From assembly GCA_937915975.1 (NCBI GenBank), contig CALGGL010000152.1:1-11348 (forward strand): a DNA stretch of 11,348 bases. The letters run 5' to 3'. Made by a program: the position numbers and the translations under genes. This document shows positions 1-7,231 of the stretch, one piece after another. This DNA comes from an uncultured Lachnospiraceae bacterium (GTDB lineage: Bacteria > Bacillota > Clostridia > Lachnospirales > Lachnospiraceae). The stretch's first letter is position 1; each line of letters begins with the position of its first letter. The notes beneath the pieces were generated by a model. It was given only the letters and a program-made list of their open reading frames with translations, was not told the origin of the DNA and did no database searches.

Positions 1-1
1 T

Positions 2-85
2 CAGGAGATTGAAGGTTTAATGTTTAAGTTTAGAGAGGCATGTATATATACATGGATAAACGTAAACCTAAACTTTGCAGAATGA
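2..85 (+). CDS. possible 3' tail of a plus-strand gene (partial, unidentified)
   Basis: One plus-strand frame is open from the left edge of the window to a TGA at 83-85, giving 27 codons ending in the residues WINVNLNFAE. The other two plus frames close within the first 20 bases. I do not recognise the peptide. An open run this short is not rare by chance in AT-rich DNA. If real, the gene enters from the left and converges on the minus-strand surface-protein gene, whose stop lies 37 nt away. A T-rich stretch (111-123) after a weak hairpin near 94-112 could help end transcription. Low confidence. Confidence 0.3.
   Translation, partial: QEIEGLMFKFREACIYTWINVNLNFAE
39..54. repeat. 16-nt perfect palindrome inside a larger inverted repeat
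   Basis: catgtata followed at once by tatacatg is a perfect 16-nt palindrome. It is enclosed by aagtttag (26-33) and its reverse complement ctaaactt (68-75), so the segment 26-75 could form a cruciform or a stem with a nested hairpin. A competing pair is aggttta (13-19) with taaacct (63-69). It overlaps the possible coding tail, so the symmetry may have no function. Confidence 0.45.
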
Positions 86-121
86 AACGACTTGATGTTT
101 TCCAAAAACACATTTTTCTTT

Positions 122-1582
122 TTACTGAAGATTAAACAAATATTCTCTCCCCTTCTCATTCCACTTTCCTTTTAATTGAAAGCCATTATCTAGAGTCGTG
201 AAACAACATATTAAGTTTGCTTCAGCATCATTAAAAGAATGATTTTCATCACCTTCAAATTCATCAGTAGTATCATATGCTTTTATAATCTCAGTATTAA
301 ATATTTCAAGCTCGGATATCATGTCATAATCATGATTTCCGGCATTTATTTCTATCAGTGTTCCGTTTATGCATACCTCATCAGCTATTATTCTTCCATT
401 CAGATGAAATTCATTTGCATTTACAGTTACTTTTCCATTTGGGGCATATAAAACGGCATTGAGGTTTATATTTCCGCCGTTAATTGTAATATCACCCTGC
501 TCAGATTCTATAAATATTCTATTGTCTTCACCGGTAGTTACACTTCCTACATTATAGGTTATTGAATTATGAGCGGTTATTATTCCGTTTGAGTCAAAGC
601 TTGTTGCATTAAATGATATATTTCCGTCAACATATATATTTTTATCAAGTCTTAATTCGTTACTGTCAAAGCTTTTATCTCCTTCATATATATCCCATTT
701 GTCGTATGACTCTTCATTTTCCATAAGTGCATGAATCTCAGTATATATATCCGGCATTTCAATTTCATCAGCATTTTCTTTTTTGGAATTTATCAGCTGA
801 CTGTCTTCTGAGTCTGAGGTTCGTAAAGTTATTCCATTCTTAGCCTCAAGTTCACCGTTTAAAACAATTGAATTACCTTGAAAGAAAAAGCTTCCGTTTG
901 TGTGAACCGAACCGTTAATTGTGGCATTATTCACATAAAATGATTGTCCTGCTTCATCTCCCGTGAACAGAGCATACTCAAGTCCCTTCCACATATCCTG
1001 TATCTTATAATTTCTTCCATCTGTTATATTGTCATCTTTATCATTATCATGCTGTGCATCTGTAATTGTTGCTTTTAAATCTGCATCTGTCGATGTTGCT
1101 ATATCAGTATTATCAGTATTATTTTCCTGATATATATCCAACTTGACAGGTTCAGAAGGTTTTTCTTCTATTCCATATGCAATAAAACCAAAGCTTACAA
1201 AACCTTTTGATTCAATAGTAGAATTATAAGGCTTCGAAGATATTATATATGTATATGTTCCGTCATTATTATCTGTTATTTCACTGATATCAGCATTCCA
1301 TATACTTTCAATTACCCCATCATATATGAAAACTATGCTCCATAAGCTCTTATCATATGCTGTATTATTTGTAACCCGTATATCAGCATTTACAAAATTG
1401 TTCCACGAAGAGCTTTCTTCATATTCTATACTGTATCCGTCTGTTAATTCTATATCATCATTAACATCAGTCTCTTGGTTAAATCCCTTATAATAAGCAT
1501 AAGAATTGATATGCATCAGAGATGTAACCATTGTAAATGTAAGTATTAAAGCGATTATCCTTTGTATAGTTTTGCGTTTCAT
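122..1582 (-). CDS. secreted CBM2-like / beta-repeat surface protein
   Basis: This is an exported protein of 486 residues. A signal peptide is clear: a KRK-containing start, a hydrophobic stretch (about residues 9-25) and a likely cleavage site after SYA (residue 29). Residues about 49-137 look like a family 2 carbohydrate-binding fold, with the aromatic/aliphatic spacing W..FVNADIRVTNN, LWSIVF, IWNA and a closing FGFIAYG. An Asn/Asp/Thr-rich linker follows (about 153-190). Residues about 215-415 are short beta-strand repeats rich in NG turns (TINGSVHTNG, LYAPNGKVTVNANE, INGTLIEIN), recalling polymer-forming (bactofilin-like) repeats. There is no LPxTG motif and no C-terminal membrane segment. 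The ATG at 1582 is chosen because AGGAGG (1588-1593) lies 5 nt upstream; a GTG at 1603 in the same frame has no such site. Carbohydrate binding is inferred, and the substrate is unknown. Confidence 0.8.
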   Translation of the reverse strand: MKRKTIQRIIALILTFTMVTSLMHINSYAYYKGFNQETDVNDDIELTDGYSIEYEESSSWNNFVNADIRVTNNTAYDKSLWSIVFIYDGVIESIWNADISEITDNNDGTYTYIISSKPYNSTIESKGFVSFGFIAYGIEEKPSEPVKLDIYQENNTDNTDIATSTDADLKATITDAQHDNDKDDNITDGRNYKIQDMWKGLEYALFTGDEAGQSFYVNNATINGSVHTNGSFFFQGNSIVLNGELEAKNGITLRTSDSEDSQLINSKKENADEIEMPDIYTEIHALMENEESYDKWDIYEGDKSFDSNELRLDKNIYVDGNISFNATSFDSNGIITAHNSITYNVGSVTTGEDNRIFIESEQGDITINGGNINLNAVLYAPNGKVTVNANEFHLNGRIIADEVCINGTLIEINAGNHDYDMISELEIFNTEIIKAYDTTDEFEGDENHSFNDAEANLICCFTTLDNGFQLKGKWNEKGREYLFNLQ

Positions 1583-1587
1583 ATATA

Positions 1588-1593
1588 CCTCCT
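1588..1593 (-). promoter_or_regulatory. Shine-Dalgarno AGGAGG deciding the surface-protein start
   Basis: A perfect AGGAGG sits 5 nt before the ATG at 1582. It therefore favours this ATG over the in-frame GTG at 1603, which would add seven residues in front of the signal peptide and place this site inside the coding region. Confidence 0.85.
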
Positions 1594-1642
1594 CTGAACC
1601 CACTATATATATGTATAGTATTCTATTATTCTACAATAGCAA

Positions 1643-1671
1643 ATTATAAACACACTCATCCTCTATGTCAA
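1643..1671 (-). promoter_or_regulatory. consensus sigma-A promoter of the surface-protein gene
   Basis: On the minus strand TTGACA (1671-1666) and TATAAT (1648-1643) are both perfect and separated by exactly 17 nt. The expected transcription start is near 1636, giving a leader of about 54 nt. The promoter lies about 10 nt past the T-tract of the lemA terminator, so the gene is insulated from lemA and has its own strong start. Confidence 0.88.
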
Positions 1672-1680
1672 TAGTATTTA

Positions 1681-1721
1681 TTATAAAAAAGTGTGTCATG
1701 GATACAAACACCATGACACAC
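1681..1721 (-). terminator. rho-independent terminator of lemA
   Basis: On the minus strand an 11-bp perfect stem, gtgtgtcatgg / ccatgacacac (1711-1721 with 1691-1701), has a 9-nt loop and is followed by TTTTTTATAA. It begins 22 nt after the lemA stop. A second arm (ttataaaagtgtgt, about 1726-1739) just before the stem could pair with the downstream acacactttttt and compete with the terminator stem. Confidence 0.9.
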
Positions 1722-1743
1722 CCATAACACACTTTTATAAAAT

Positions 1744-2283
1744 TTAGAAATTCATCTTTACATCCTGTCTTTTTGCAGCCTCTGCCTCAAAAAATTCCTT
1801 TGCTACAGCTCCCATTGAGTGTGCAACCACACTGTTAGGAAATGTTACAATCATTCCGTTATATGCTGTTACATTTGAATTATAAAGTCTTCTTGCAGCC
1901 TGAAGATGCTCCTCTGTATCAAGAATGGCATTCTGAAGCTGGATAAAGTTATTGGAAGACTTAAGTTCCGGATAACTCTCGGCAAGCATATTGATTCTTC
2001 CAAATGCAGTATCCATCTGCTGATTAGCCGCATTTCTTTCCTGCATGGTCATTCCGCTTCTTAATCTTATAACCTCAGATAAAATTTCCTTCTCATGCTT
2101 TTGATATCCCTTAACAACATCAAGCATCTTGGTAAGCACATCATATCTTTTGGTGAGTGCAACATCTATGCCCGAAAGTCCTTCATTGACCTTAATTTCA
2201 AGCTTTTTGATTCCGTTGTATGTACCAACCCACCAAAGCAGTATCAAAGCAACAATAACCAAAATACAAATTAAAATTACCAT
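1744..2283 (-). CDS. lemA: LemA family protein
   Basis: A 179-residue protein of typical LemA length. It has one N-terminal membrane segment (residues 2-19, ILICILVIVALILLWW) followed by a charged helical domain. Family hallmarks are visible: the start of the helical part YNGIKKLEIKVNEGLSGIDV, the central YPELKSS (104-110), ARRLYN (130-135), YN at 141-142 and FP at 148-149. LemA proteins are single-span membrane proteins with the helical domain outside the cytoplasm; their molecular role is not settled. A ribosome site AGGAGGGG lies 7 nt before the ATG. No HtpX protease or TPM-domain gene, frequent lemA neighbours, lies beside it. It has its own promoter and terminator, so it appears to be a single-gene unit. 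Confidence 0.93.
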   Translation of the reverse strand: MVILICILVIVALILLWWVGTYNGIKKLEIKVNEGLSGIDVALTKRYDVLTKMLDVVKGYQKHEKEILSEVIRLRSGMTMQERNAANQQMDTAFGRINMLAESYPELKSSNNFIQLQNAILDTEEHLQAARRLYNSNVTAYNGMIVTFPNSVVAHSMGAVAKEFFEAEAAKRQDVKMNF

Positions 2284-2330
2284 ACTAAATCCCCTCCTAA
2301 AGCATTACATTACATTTCTTTCAAGAATTA

Positions 2331-2359
2331 ATTTTATTACATTTTCTTTTATATTGCAA
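2331..2359 (-). promoter_or_regulatory. putative lemA promoter
   Basis: TTGCAA (2359-2354) and TAAAAT (2336-2331) on the minus strand are separated by 17 nt, in an AT-rich stretch ending about 48 nt before the lemA start. It is a reasonable but not perfect sigma-A match. No better candidate is visible between the hairpin at 2387-2461 and the gene. Confidence 0.55.
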
Positions 2360-2386
2360 CCATATAAATTAATACAAGAGTAAGGC

Positions 2387-2461
2387 ATCATCTGCATATT
2401 TAGGTGCAAAGCACAGCGTTAGCGACAGTGAGCTGTGCGTGTACCTGAATATGCAGATGAT
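2387..2461. repeat. 75-nt long hairpin / REP-like intergenic element
   Basis: The arms 2387-2400 (atcatctgcatatt) and 2448-2461 pair perfectly. Pairing continues inward to 2408/2440 with two G-T wobbles, then across a small internal loop to gcacagc (2411-2417) with gctgtgc (2432-2438), leaving a 14-nt loop. About 29 base pairs form in total. There is no T-run on either side, so it is not a simple terminator. It sits between the terminator of the LxxG gene and the lemA promoter. It may be an intergenic repeat family member or an mRNA-stabilising fold; copies elsewhere cannot be seen from this window. Confidence 0.75.
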
Positions 2462-2469
2462 ACTTACAC

Positions 2470-2517
2470 AAAATTAAAGGAAGGGTGCCGTATGTCGAAT
2501 ACATACAAGCACCCTTC
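2470..2517 (-). terminator. terminator of the exporter / LxxG-protein operon
   Basis: On the minus strand GAAGGGTGC (2517-2509) pairs with GCACCCTTC (2488-2480). Inside it GTATGT pairs with ACATAC around a 5-nt loop. The stem is followed by CCTTTAATTTTG, an interrupted T-tract. It begins 15 nt after the stop codon at 2533. Confidence 0.75.
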
Positions 2518-2532
2518 GGGGAAAGAATTTTA

Positions 2533-4938
2533 TTATTCTGATATTCCGCTTGTTCTGATAATGAACTTGGTAACACCGGCGTCACCGTCATTAATCTCTG
2601 TAAATGTCTGATAGTCTGATGAAGCCTCAAGAACTGCATCAAGTCTTCCTGCTATATCCTTTATATCACCGTTATAGGCTTCAACTATCTTCTTTATTGC
2701 CATATTATTGAACTGATTCATGCCATCGCTTAATTCACTTGCACCGTCAGCTATCTGCTTAACTCCGTCCTGAAGCTGTTCGCTTCCTGTTGCGAGTTTG
2801 TTGCTTCCGTCTTCAAGCTGTGCGGTTCCTGTTGCAAGCTTATTTGAACCTGTTGCTAACTGTGTTGAACCCGTTGCAAGCTGGTCGGCTCCCGATGAGA
2901 GCTTACCTATACCTGCTGTAAGGCTTGGAATCTTATCTGCCAAAGTCTGTGTTCCGTTTGCAAGTGCCTGTGTTCCGTTTGCAAGTGCCTGAGAACCTGT
3001 TACCAGACTATAACCTGTTTCACCTACTGCTTCTATCTGTCCTGCTATCTCCTTTTTGGTACCCTCTGCACCTGCTACCGCTGCCTCGCCTGCTGCCTGA
3101 CCTGCTGCCTGCGATGCTGATGTCTGACATGCCGTTACTACACTTGCTCCGATTTTTGAAGCTCCCCGCTCGGCTATTCCGTTTGTAATACTGTCTGTTG
3201 CCATATCTGCAATATTGGTTGAAAGTGCAGAAGTAAGTCCGGCAACCTGAGTATTAACCTGTCCCTGAATATAAGCTCTGGTTTCAGCATCCATATTTGC
3301 CAAGAATGCATCAAACGAAATCGGAGCACCTCCCCCAATAATGTATGCATTATACGTATCTGAAGTAACATATGCGCTGTAGGCTTCCGCTGCACCCGCT
3401 CTGAATAACGCTGTACCAAGGGTTGCCATCTGCGGATCCGAGCCAAGACTTGTCTGTATTGCCGAAGCAACCTGTGACTTAATACTCGTTTTTGTTTCCT
3501 CATTGGTTACGGCTGATTTGAATGAATTAACAGCCTGATTGTATATATAATTATAGGTATCCGTACCCTCTGCAAACTGACTGTTTACTGCACTTACGGC
3601 TGTCGCCTCCGCCTGACTTGAAACTGCCTGCTTTTGCTCATCACTCATAGGAGCATTAAGCCCTGCATCCAATGCTGCAACGCCCTGGCTTATACCGGCT
3701 GCACTCTGATTAACTGTTGCAGCACCTTCATTTAATGAGGTTACACCTGTTGCAAGCGAATCTGAGCTTGATACAAGTGTATCGACTCCGTCCTTAAGCT
3801 GACCCGCACCCGCTGCCAACTGATTAGCTCCGGTAGAAACCTGATCTGCTCCTGTCTTAACCTGACTTACACCTGTTGCCAGCTGCTTAGCTCCTGTCGT
3901 AAATTCACCCATTTTTTCAAGAAGAGTTGCCGTACCGTCTGCAAGCTGCTTTGAGCCGTCTGCTAAGGCATCTCCTGCATCACTCATCTCATTTATCATA
4001 TCATCAAGCTCTGCTGTATCAAGTTCACCGTCCAATGAAAATTCCGATGCAGACATAACCACTGTCATAGTCATATCAAGTGAGAAATCCGTTACATCAG
4101 CACTTACCTCAAAATAATCAGGAAGGCTTAAATCCTCCGATAAATCAGAATCCTCAAATCCAAGGCTGTCCTTTATTCCCGGAACGCCATATCCTATAAC
4201 TATTGTGCTTGTTCCCTGTGGCATTGTCTTTCCGTTTTCAACCACTACGTTAGTGCAGTTTTCGTCAAGAATCAAACCTGATATTGTCACAAACGGAACC
4301 TTAATGTTTTCCTTCTTACCGTTTATTTCTTTCTCAACGGCGGTATTATTGATATAGTCAAATCTTATCTTGACATTACCGCTTACGCCTGCCATATCCT
4401 CTGCTTTCATTTCCTTACCGTCAAGGTAATAAGTAACCTTTACACTTACCGGAAGCTCTTCATTTGTTGTTCCCTGATAGTAAATATCATTTCCGTTCGC
4501 CTGCCAGGTTATCTCATCGCCGTTTTGTGAAAATGCTTCATCGCCCTTAACATTTTCTATATCCTTTAAGTTGGTCTTATCAACAAGCTCTGCCTTCTTT
4601 TCAGGATTTCTGAGCCACTCACTTACTATAATGTTATCTACCGAACCATCTGCCGATGCAAATGCATATACTGTTTCATCCTTATATACATCCTTCTGGG
4701 TTACACCAAACTTTGTTGAAAGCTCATCTGCAACAGTATCAGCAGTAAGTACTTCTGTTTCTCCTTCTGCCTCGTCATTTTCAGCCATAACAGCCTCCTG
4801 CTCATAGCTATATGTGTTTACGGGTCTTAATACAGAACCTGTAAAGCATGAGCCTGCAATGACTGCTGCTGCGGTAACACCGCTTATAACGCATTTCCTA
4901 TTTCTTCTGAAATAATCCTTAATATCCATATCTATCAT
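2533..4938 (-). CDS. exported LxxG heptad-repeat protein (YhgE/Pip-like, no C-terminal membrane domain)
   Basis: An 801-residue protein with a basic N-terminus and one membrane segment (about 17-37), so it is probably anchored with the bulk outside. Residues about 60-300 form a mixed globular part. Two tracts of xxxLxxG heptads follow, about 321-425 and 642-740 (units such as KQLATGV, NQLAAGA, NKLATGT, AQLEDGS). They flank an Ala-rich segment of about 215 residues without heptads. The repeats are those of YhgE/Pip and related proteins, but the multi-span C-terminal membrane domain of YhgE is absent: the protein ends in a soluble tail after 740. The gene starts 12 nt after the MMPL stop, so the two are co-transcribed and probably act together. 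The start is uncertain: ATG at 4938, or ATG at 4929 three codons later, both served by AGGGAAGG. Residues 651-664 are an exact duplication at DNA level. Confidence 0.85.
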   Translation of the reverse strand: MIDMDIKDYFRRNRKCVISGVTAAAVIAGSCFTGSVLRPVNTYSYEQEAVMAENDEAEGETEVLTADTVADELSTKFGVTQKDVYKDETVYAFASADGSVDNIIVSEWLRNPEKKAELVDKTNLKDIENVKGDEAFSQNGDEITWQANGNDIYYQGTTNEELPVSVKVTYYLDGKEMKAEDMAGVSGNVKIRFDYINNTAVEKEINGKKENIKVPFVTISGLILDENCTNVVVENGKTMPQGTSTIVIGYGVPGIKDSLGFEDSDLSEDLSLPDYFEVSADVTDFSLDMTMTVVMSASEFSLDGELDTAELDDMINEMSDAGDALADGSKQLADGTATLLEKMGEFTTGAKQLATGVSQVKTGADQVSTGANQLAAGAGQLKDGVDTLVSSSDSLATGVTSLNEGAATVNQSAAGISQGVAALDAGLNAPMSDEQKQAVSSQAEATAVSAVNSQFAEGTDTYNYIYNQAVNSFKSAVTNEETKTSIKSQVASAIQTSLGSDPQMATLGTALFRAGAAEAYSAYVTSDTYNAYIIGGGAPISFDAFLANMDAETRAYIQGQVNTQVAGLTSALSTNIADMATDSITNGIAERGASKIGASVVTACQTSASQAAGQAAGEAAVAGAEGTKKEIAGQIEAVGETGYSLVTGSQALANGTQALANGTQTLADKIPSLTAGIGKLSSGADQLATGSTQLATGSNKLATGTAQLEDGSNKLATGSEQLQDGVKQIADGASELSDGMNQFNNMAIKKIVEAYNGDIKDIAGRLDAVLEASSDYQTFTEINDGDAGVTKFIIRTSGISE
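2947..2988. repeat. exact 21-bp tandem duplication in the LxxG tract
   Basis: Positions 2947-2967 and 2968-2988 are identical, two adjoining 21-bp units. Together they encode two identical QALANGT heptads of the second LxxG tract. The other heptads have diverged at DNA level, so this copy looks recent. The unit is exactly seven codons, so gain or loss keeps the frame. Confidence 0.9.
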
Positions 4939-4950
4939 TCCTTCCCTAAA

Positions 4951-7077
4951 CTAACCCTGTAACTGTTCCTCGTGATTAACCTTTGCCTTCTTTTCCTTAT
5001 GTGGCTTGAAGCCTACACTGGTATTTATGATTATCTTATCAAATATCATAAACATTGAAGGAAGCACAAGTATTACGACTACCATACTGATAAGAGCTCC
5101 TCTTGCCATAAGCGTACAAAGTGAACTTATCATATCTATATTGGAATACATACCAACACCAAATGTCGCAGCAAAGAAACTGAAGCCGCTTACGAGTATT
5201 GATTGTACTGAAGACTGCATACCTTCTATGATAGCTGTCTTTTTATCAAGTCCGTGATTTCTTCCTCTCTTGTACTTGTTTGTCATAAGTATCGCATAGT
5301 CAACCGTTGCACCAAGCTGTATGGTTCCGATTACTATAGAAGCTATGAAAGGAAGAACCGTTCCCGTATATGCAGGTATGCCCATGTTAATAAATATTGC
5401 AAACTCGATAACCGCAACCAGGATAACCGGAAGTGAAATCGACTGGAATACAAATAATATTATTACAAATATAATGCCTATCGATACGGCACTTACAACC
5501 TTGAAGTCCTTATCCGTTATCTCTATAAGATCCTTAGTACAAGGTGCTTCACCTATAAGCATTCCCTTTGAGTCATAATTTTTAACTATAGTTTTAATCG
5601 CATCACACTGCACATTTACTTCATCCGAAGCAACCGCATATTCCGAGGTAACCAAAAGTAATTTATAATTATCATTTTCAAGATTCGATACAAGATCATC
5701 CGGAAGAAGCCCCTTCGGAATAGTTCCGCCAAGCATACTGTCAAGACCTATGACATTTTTAACACCGTCAACAGCCTTTATCTCATCCGTCATAGAGATA
5801 ACTTCCTTACTTGATAAGCTGCTGTCAAGAAGAATCATATGAGTAGCACCCATGGCAAATTCTTCATCAAGCTTGTCATTTGCTATACTGCTTTGCAGGT
5901 CTCTCGGAAGTGTTCCCGCAAGGTCATAATAAACATCCGTATGAGTATAACCGTAAAGCGCAGGTACAAGAATTATTACAAACAGCACAATAAATATATA
6001 AAAATGATTTACTACCCATGATGAAATTCTGCTTATATCAGGAAGCAATACCTTGTGCTTGGTCTTCTCAATTGCCTTATCAAAGATAAGAATCATTGCA
6101 GGAAGAACCGTTACACAACAGATAACTCCGAATACAACTCCCTTTGCCATAACGATACCCATATCAAGTCCGAGTGTGAAGCTCATAAAGCAAAGTGCTA
6201 TGAAACCGGCAATGGTTGTAATTGAGCTTCCTACTACAGAAGATATCGTATTGGAAATCGCATGAGCCATCGCTCTGTCCTTATCTCCAGGATAAGCCTC
6301 CTGCTTTTCCTCGTAGCTGTGCCACAGGAATATCGAGTAGTCCATCGTAACACCTAACTGAAGAACCGCTGCAAGAGCCTGTGTTACGTAAGATATCTCA
6401 CCCTTAAATACATTGGTACCTAAGTTATATACGATTGCCATTCCTATACTAAGTAAAAAGAACAGCGGTACCAAAAATGAATCCATTGAAATCGCAAGAA
6501 CTACAACCGCAAGTATAACTGCTATAAGTACATATACCGGAGTTTCTCTGTCGGACAACTCCTTCGTATCTGTGATAACCGCCGACATACCTGATAAGTA
6601 GCTTTGCTTACTTATTATTCCTCTTAAATCATCTATGGCATCCATAGTTTCATCTGAGGAAATCGATGTAGGAAACAGTACAAACAATATCGTTGAATCT
6701 GCCTCCTCATTCATAAATACTTCTTTAATTTCGTCCGGTAAAAGCTCCTTTGGTATAGATAAATCGACTAATGAGTCATACCATAAAACCGCTTTTACAT
6801 TTGGTACTGCTTCCATTTCTTTACGCATCTTGGAAATATCCTTATCGGACATGCCCTCGACGACGCACATGGAAAAAGCTCCTGTACCAAATTCATCAAC
6901 CAGGATATCCTGACCTTTCATCGTTTCAATGTCCTTTGGAAGGTACGTAAGAATATCATAGTTTACTCTGGTCTTAAAATAACCGAGTGCCGCTGGGATA
7001 AGTAAAAGTATTCCGATAACGAGAATTGCTATCTTATGCTTTACTACCCATTTTCCAAAATTAATCATGTTTCTCAC
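4951..7077 (-). CDS. MMPL/RND-superfamily exporter
   Basis: A 708-residue membrane protein with the two-fold repeat of MMPL transporters. Each half has one membrane helix (about 14-32 and 356-376), an outward domain of about 140 residues with YDILTYLPKD or YYDLAGTLPRD near its start, then five more helices (about 180-333 and 525-680). The paired Asp-Tyr residues of the proton path are present: D246-Y247 in GVTMDYSIF and D593-Y594 in GATVDYAIL. The family uses the proton gradient to export lipids or other hydrophobic compounds; the substrate here cannot be read from the sequence. The start is taken as GTG at 7077 because an AAGGG site precedes it at good spacing; an ATG at 7068 is the alternative. 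The Lys-rich C-terminus (691-699) is cytoplasmic. It heads an operon with the LxxG-repeat protein. Confidence 0.92.
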   Translation of the reverse strand: MRNMINFGKWVVKHKIAILVIGILLLIPAALGYFKTRVNYDILTYLPKDIETMKGQDILVDEFGTGAFSMCVVEGMSDKDISKMRKEMEAVPNVKAVLWYDSLVDLSIPKELLPDEIKEVFMNEEADSTILFVLFPTSISSDETMDAIDDLRGIISKQSYLSGMSAVITDTKELSDRETPVYVLIAVILAVVVLAISMDSFLVPLFFLLSIGMAIVYNLGTNVFKGEISYVTQALAAVLQLGVTMDYSIFLWHSYEEKQEAYPGDKDRAMAHAISNTISSVVGSSITTIAGFIALCFMSFTLGLDMGIVMAKGVVFGVICCVTVLPAMILIFDKAIEKTKHKVLLPDISRISSWVVNHFYIFIVLFVIILVPALYGYTHTDVYYDLAGTLPRDLQSSIANDKLDEEFAMGATHMILLDSSLSSKEVISMTDEIKAVDGVKNVIGLDSMLGGTIPKGLLPDDLVSNLENDNYKLLLVTSEYAVASDEVNVQCDAIKTIVKNYDSKGMLIGEAPCTKDLIEITDKDFKVVSAVSIGIIFVIILFVFQSISLPVILVAVIEFAIFINMGIPAYTGTVLPFIASIVIGTIQLGATVDYAILMTNKYKRGRNHGLDKKTAIIEGMQSSVQSILVSGFSFFAATFGVGMYSNIDMISSLCTLMARGALISMVVVILVLPSMFMIFDKIIINTSVGFKPHKEKKAKVNHEEQLQG

Positions 7078-7138
7078 TTCTTTCCCTTTTACTTTTAGAG
7101 GTAAGCTTAACTAACCTCTTTTCGTACTTTATAATATG

Positions 7139-7173
7139 AAAAGGACCGGATAAAATAAATATCCAATCCTTTT
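7139..7173. terminator. stem-loop in the exporter leader, possible attenuator
   Basis: aaaagga (7139-7145) pairs with tcctttt (7167-7173), and ggata (148-152 of the 7000s) pairs with tatcc (160-164), separated by a 2x2 mismatch; the loop is 7 nt. On the plus strand it is followed by a run of six T, but no plus-strand gene precedes it. On the minus strand only four T follow. It could act as a bidirectional stop or as an attenuator of the exporter operon. Confidence 0.4.
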
Positions 7174-7188
7174 TTGATGTCTAATTTA

Positions 7189-7231
7189 AATATACATTTT
7201 TATTAAAATGTATATTGACTTTATACATTTT
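7189..7231. promoter_or_regulatory. triple half-site operator, probable TetR-family binding region
   Basis: Three copies of one half-site lie in alternating orientation. aatatacatttt (7189-7200) and aaaatgtatatt (7205-7216) form a perfect 12-bp inverted repeat with a 4-nt spacer. aaaatgtata (7205-7214) and tatacatttt (7222-7231) form a perfect 10-bp inverted repeat with a 7-nt spacer. The middle half-site is shared. The -10 of the candidate exporter promoter falls inside the second repeat, the usual place for a repressor site. The TetR gene just upstream is the natural candidate ligand; this is inferred from position. Confidence 0.7.

Noticed and set aside
39..54. possible extra operator for the TetR protein
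   Set aside because: It shares ATGTATA/TATACAT with the operator region but has no spacer, lacks the flanking AAA/TTT and is 7 kb away from the regulator; AT-rich chance similarity is more likely.
1603..1603. GTG at 1603 as surface-protein start
   Set aside because: It would put the perfect AGGAGG site inside the gene and add seven acidic residues before the signal peptide.
2400..2642. 80-codon minus-strand open frame across the end of the LxxG gene
   Set aside because: It overlaps the LxxG gene in another frame and then runs through the terminator and the long hairpin; there is no ribosome site.
2750..3000. CRISPR-like regular repeats
   Set aside because: The spacing is 21 bp, the units are degenerate, and they translate as LxxG heptads. 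There are no unique spacers.
3174..3503. 109-codon minus-strand open frame inside the LxxG gene
   Set aside because: It is a second frame of the repetitive Ala-rich coding region, Arg/Gln/Leu-rich and lacking a ribosome site. The 801-codon frame explains the sequence.
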